Origin: Nymphaea colorata
Taxonomy: Eukaryota; Streptophyta; Magnoliopsida; Nymphaeales; Nymphaeaceae
Length of the DNA: 64,000 bases
Assembly (NCBI RefSeq): GCF_008831285.2
Contig: NC_045139.1
Location: 5,554,704 to 5,618,703 of the forward strand
Direction: 5' to 3'
Shown one piece after another: positions 62,707 through 64,000 of the stretch; position 1 is the first letter of the stretch; every line of letters begins with the position of its first letter. The position numbers and the translations under genes are program-made. Below the pieces are notes generated by a model. The model saw only the letters and a list, made by a program, of their open reading frames with translations. It was not told where the DNA came from and did not search any database.

Positions 62707-63454
62707 TGTACTGCCATTAATCATTTACTTATTTTGATATGCTGTGAATAATGGACAGAGATACTAAAAATGAGACTCCAGTACGGTTTCTTCTTATATT
62801 GTGGGGTATCTGTTGGTTGCTTCATGTAATTGAATATCCGGCATGATTTTGCTGGTCGCACTTTCCAAGTGGGGGGCGCTTGATTCCGTGAAATTCTGAT
62901 GGATTTTCAGTTACAGAAGCTTTTGGTACCAACCAATTATTGGCATCTCATGTATATGGTGGAAGTCTGAAGGATGCTCTTTTTTCTTTTTGGATTACAG
63001 GTTGTTTCTTCTGGGTCTTGACAAATTTGGGAAGGGTGACTGGAGAAGCATATCCAGGAACTTCGTCATCTCAAGGACTCCTACTCAGGTGGCCAGCCAT
63101 GCACAGAAGTATTTCATTCGTTTGAACTCGATGAACAGGGACAGGAGGAGATCAAGCATCCATGATATTACAAGTGTGAGTAATGGAGATGCATCGTCGC
63201 CCCAAGGACCGATCACCGGGCAAAGCAATGCAGCTGCTGTTGCAAGAGCTGTTGGACCTTCTGCTAAGCATTCCCCTCAGCAGACCTTGCCTGGAGTGGG
63301 CATGGGAGGTGTCTATGGCCCGCCAATTGGGCAGCCCATAACTGGCCATGTAATGGCTTCTGCAGTTGGAACACCAGTAATGCTTCCCCCTGGACATGCC
63401 CCTTATGTTGTTCCTGTTGCTTACCCTGTTCCACCACCTCCCATGCATCAATAG
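61942..63454 (+). CDS. DIVARICATA/SRM1-like MYB transcription factor, 2 exons, 288 aa
   Basis: Exon 1 is 61942-62354 and exon 2 is 63001-63454, with a 646 bp GT..AG intron that splits the Arg codon of EEHR. The ATG follows a long CT-rich leader. Residues about 7-60 form a first SANT/MYB-like repeat: [38 protein letters not shown] then [10 protein letters not shown] Gly/Ser-rich linker follows, then [20 protein letters not shown] and [20 protein letters not shown], ending in SHAQKYF (170-176), the mark of plant DIV/I-box/MYBS proteins. Next comes the conserved [10 protein letters not shown]. The Pro/Gly/Val-rich tail is probably an activation or interaction region. Family members bind GATAA or I-box-like DNA and control flower asymmetry, stress or sugar responses; Arabidopsis SRM1 (salt-related) is the closest style by memory, but orthology is not shown. 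Length fits the family (about 290-310). Confidence 0.95.
62657..62703. repeat. (CT)n microsatellite in the MYB intron
   Basis: A CT run with a few interruptions; a shorter one is at 62362-62390. Both lie in the intron 62355-63000. Confidence 0.9.
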
Positions 63455-64000
63455 CAGCCTGATCTTTGTGCTAGAACTTAGAACTATGACCGAGCTTCCT
63501 AATTGAAAGGCCTCCTCGAATCTCTTTGGTGGCCTGTCAGTTTTAGAGTTTTAGTCTGTTAACTCATCGCGTCACATGTGAACATGTCCCTGTTTTACTT
63601 GCAGCAGCGAAATCTTATCTCTGCAGCGAAATAAATGTACTTAGATTTGAGGCTTAAGGATTGCCTCATCTAATTTCTGCTATGAGTGAGGTACATTTCG
63701 ATTGCATGAATGAATCTGATGATGAACTGCATATCTAAAAATTTTCATCCTTTCATGTCAGACCCATAACAGAGAGTTGCCTGGTAGATGGGCTTGAGCT
63801 ATATTCCTAGCCTGGTTGTGGCATCATGGCCAGTGCTTGCTTATCTGGTGACATACTCTTTAGATTCTTGGTACCTCCTTTCCTGCATTTGTTCCACTGC
63901 ATCAGCTTTCACTACCTACCACCTTTGGTTCTATCTTTTGCAGGTAGTCTACATACTTTAATGTTGCAAATAGTCAATCCAGCATATGTTATTTCGGCTG
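63455..64000 (+). other. 3'UTR of the MYB gene and downstream DNA
   Basis: Follows TAG at 63452-63454. The repeated phrase 'gcagcgaaat' occurs at 63604 and 63624, the second leading into the poly(A) signal at 63630. Beyond the likely end of the transcript no further gene is visible before the window ends. Confidence 0.5.
63630..63635 (+). terminator. Poly(A) signal AATAAA of the MYB gene
   Basis: AATAAA lies 176 bases after the stop codon, a normal plant 3'UTR distance. Confidence 0.5.

Overview
This is plant nuclear DNA, most likely from an angiosperm. It is AT-rich, the genes have spliced GT..AG introns, and the coding regions belong to families with clear land-plant members: SPX, DIVARICATA-type MYB, and a plant SURP/G-patch splicing factor. 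Most of the window is repeat-filled intergenic DNA with long (AT)n, (CT)n and (GT)n microsatellites. I cannot name the species from sequence alone.

Layout. 1-21.2 kb: no convincing intact gene. It holds a ~0.5 kb tandem duplication (1.36-2.3 kb), a multi-kilobase direct duplication (copy A 3.03-6.46 kb, copy B 7.29-13.68 kb, with insertions and deletions between copies), several MITE-like elements, and two possible coding relics on the minus strand (14.5-14.77 kb and 17.42-17.55 kb). 21.3-24.4 kb (+): a two-exon gene for a short conserved-looking protein of unknown function (167 aa). 24.5-30.2 kb: intergenic, with a local tandem duplication and one possible exon. 30.2-36.5 kb (+): an eight-coding-exon gene with a 5'UTR intron, encoding a SURP plus G-patch protein (431 aa), a probable pre-mRNA splicing factor. 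36.5-42.2 kb: intergenic, with a ~100 bp tandem repeat. 42.24-43.77 kb (-): a three-exon SPX-domain protein (269 aa), a phosphate-status sensor, with two PHR1-type P1BS motifs within 250 bp upstream of its start. 44-61 kb: intergenic, with a degenerate LINE (about 51.97-54.1 kb, minus strand), two copies of a tRNA-derived SINE (50.28-50.50 and 57.41-57.61 kb), a 57 kb tandem duplication, and a perfect 22 bp inverted repeat at 59.54-59.61 kb. 61.94-63.45 kb (+): a two-exon DIVARICATA/SRM1-like MYB transcription factor (288 aa).

The four genes do not form an operon or an evident cluster; each has its own upstream region and they look like independent housekeeping or regulatory loci. I found no CRISPR array, rRNA or confident tRNA, and no gene set suggesting a new multi-gene system. 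The best leads are the paired P1BS sites at the SPX gene, the SINE with target-site duplication, the architecture and specific lesions of the LINE, the large direct duplication, and two unidentified coding-like relics. All exon boundaries were read by eye from splice dinucleotides and reading-frame continuity. Long open frames of repeated Ile-Tyr are (AT)n microsatellites, not proteins.
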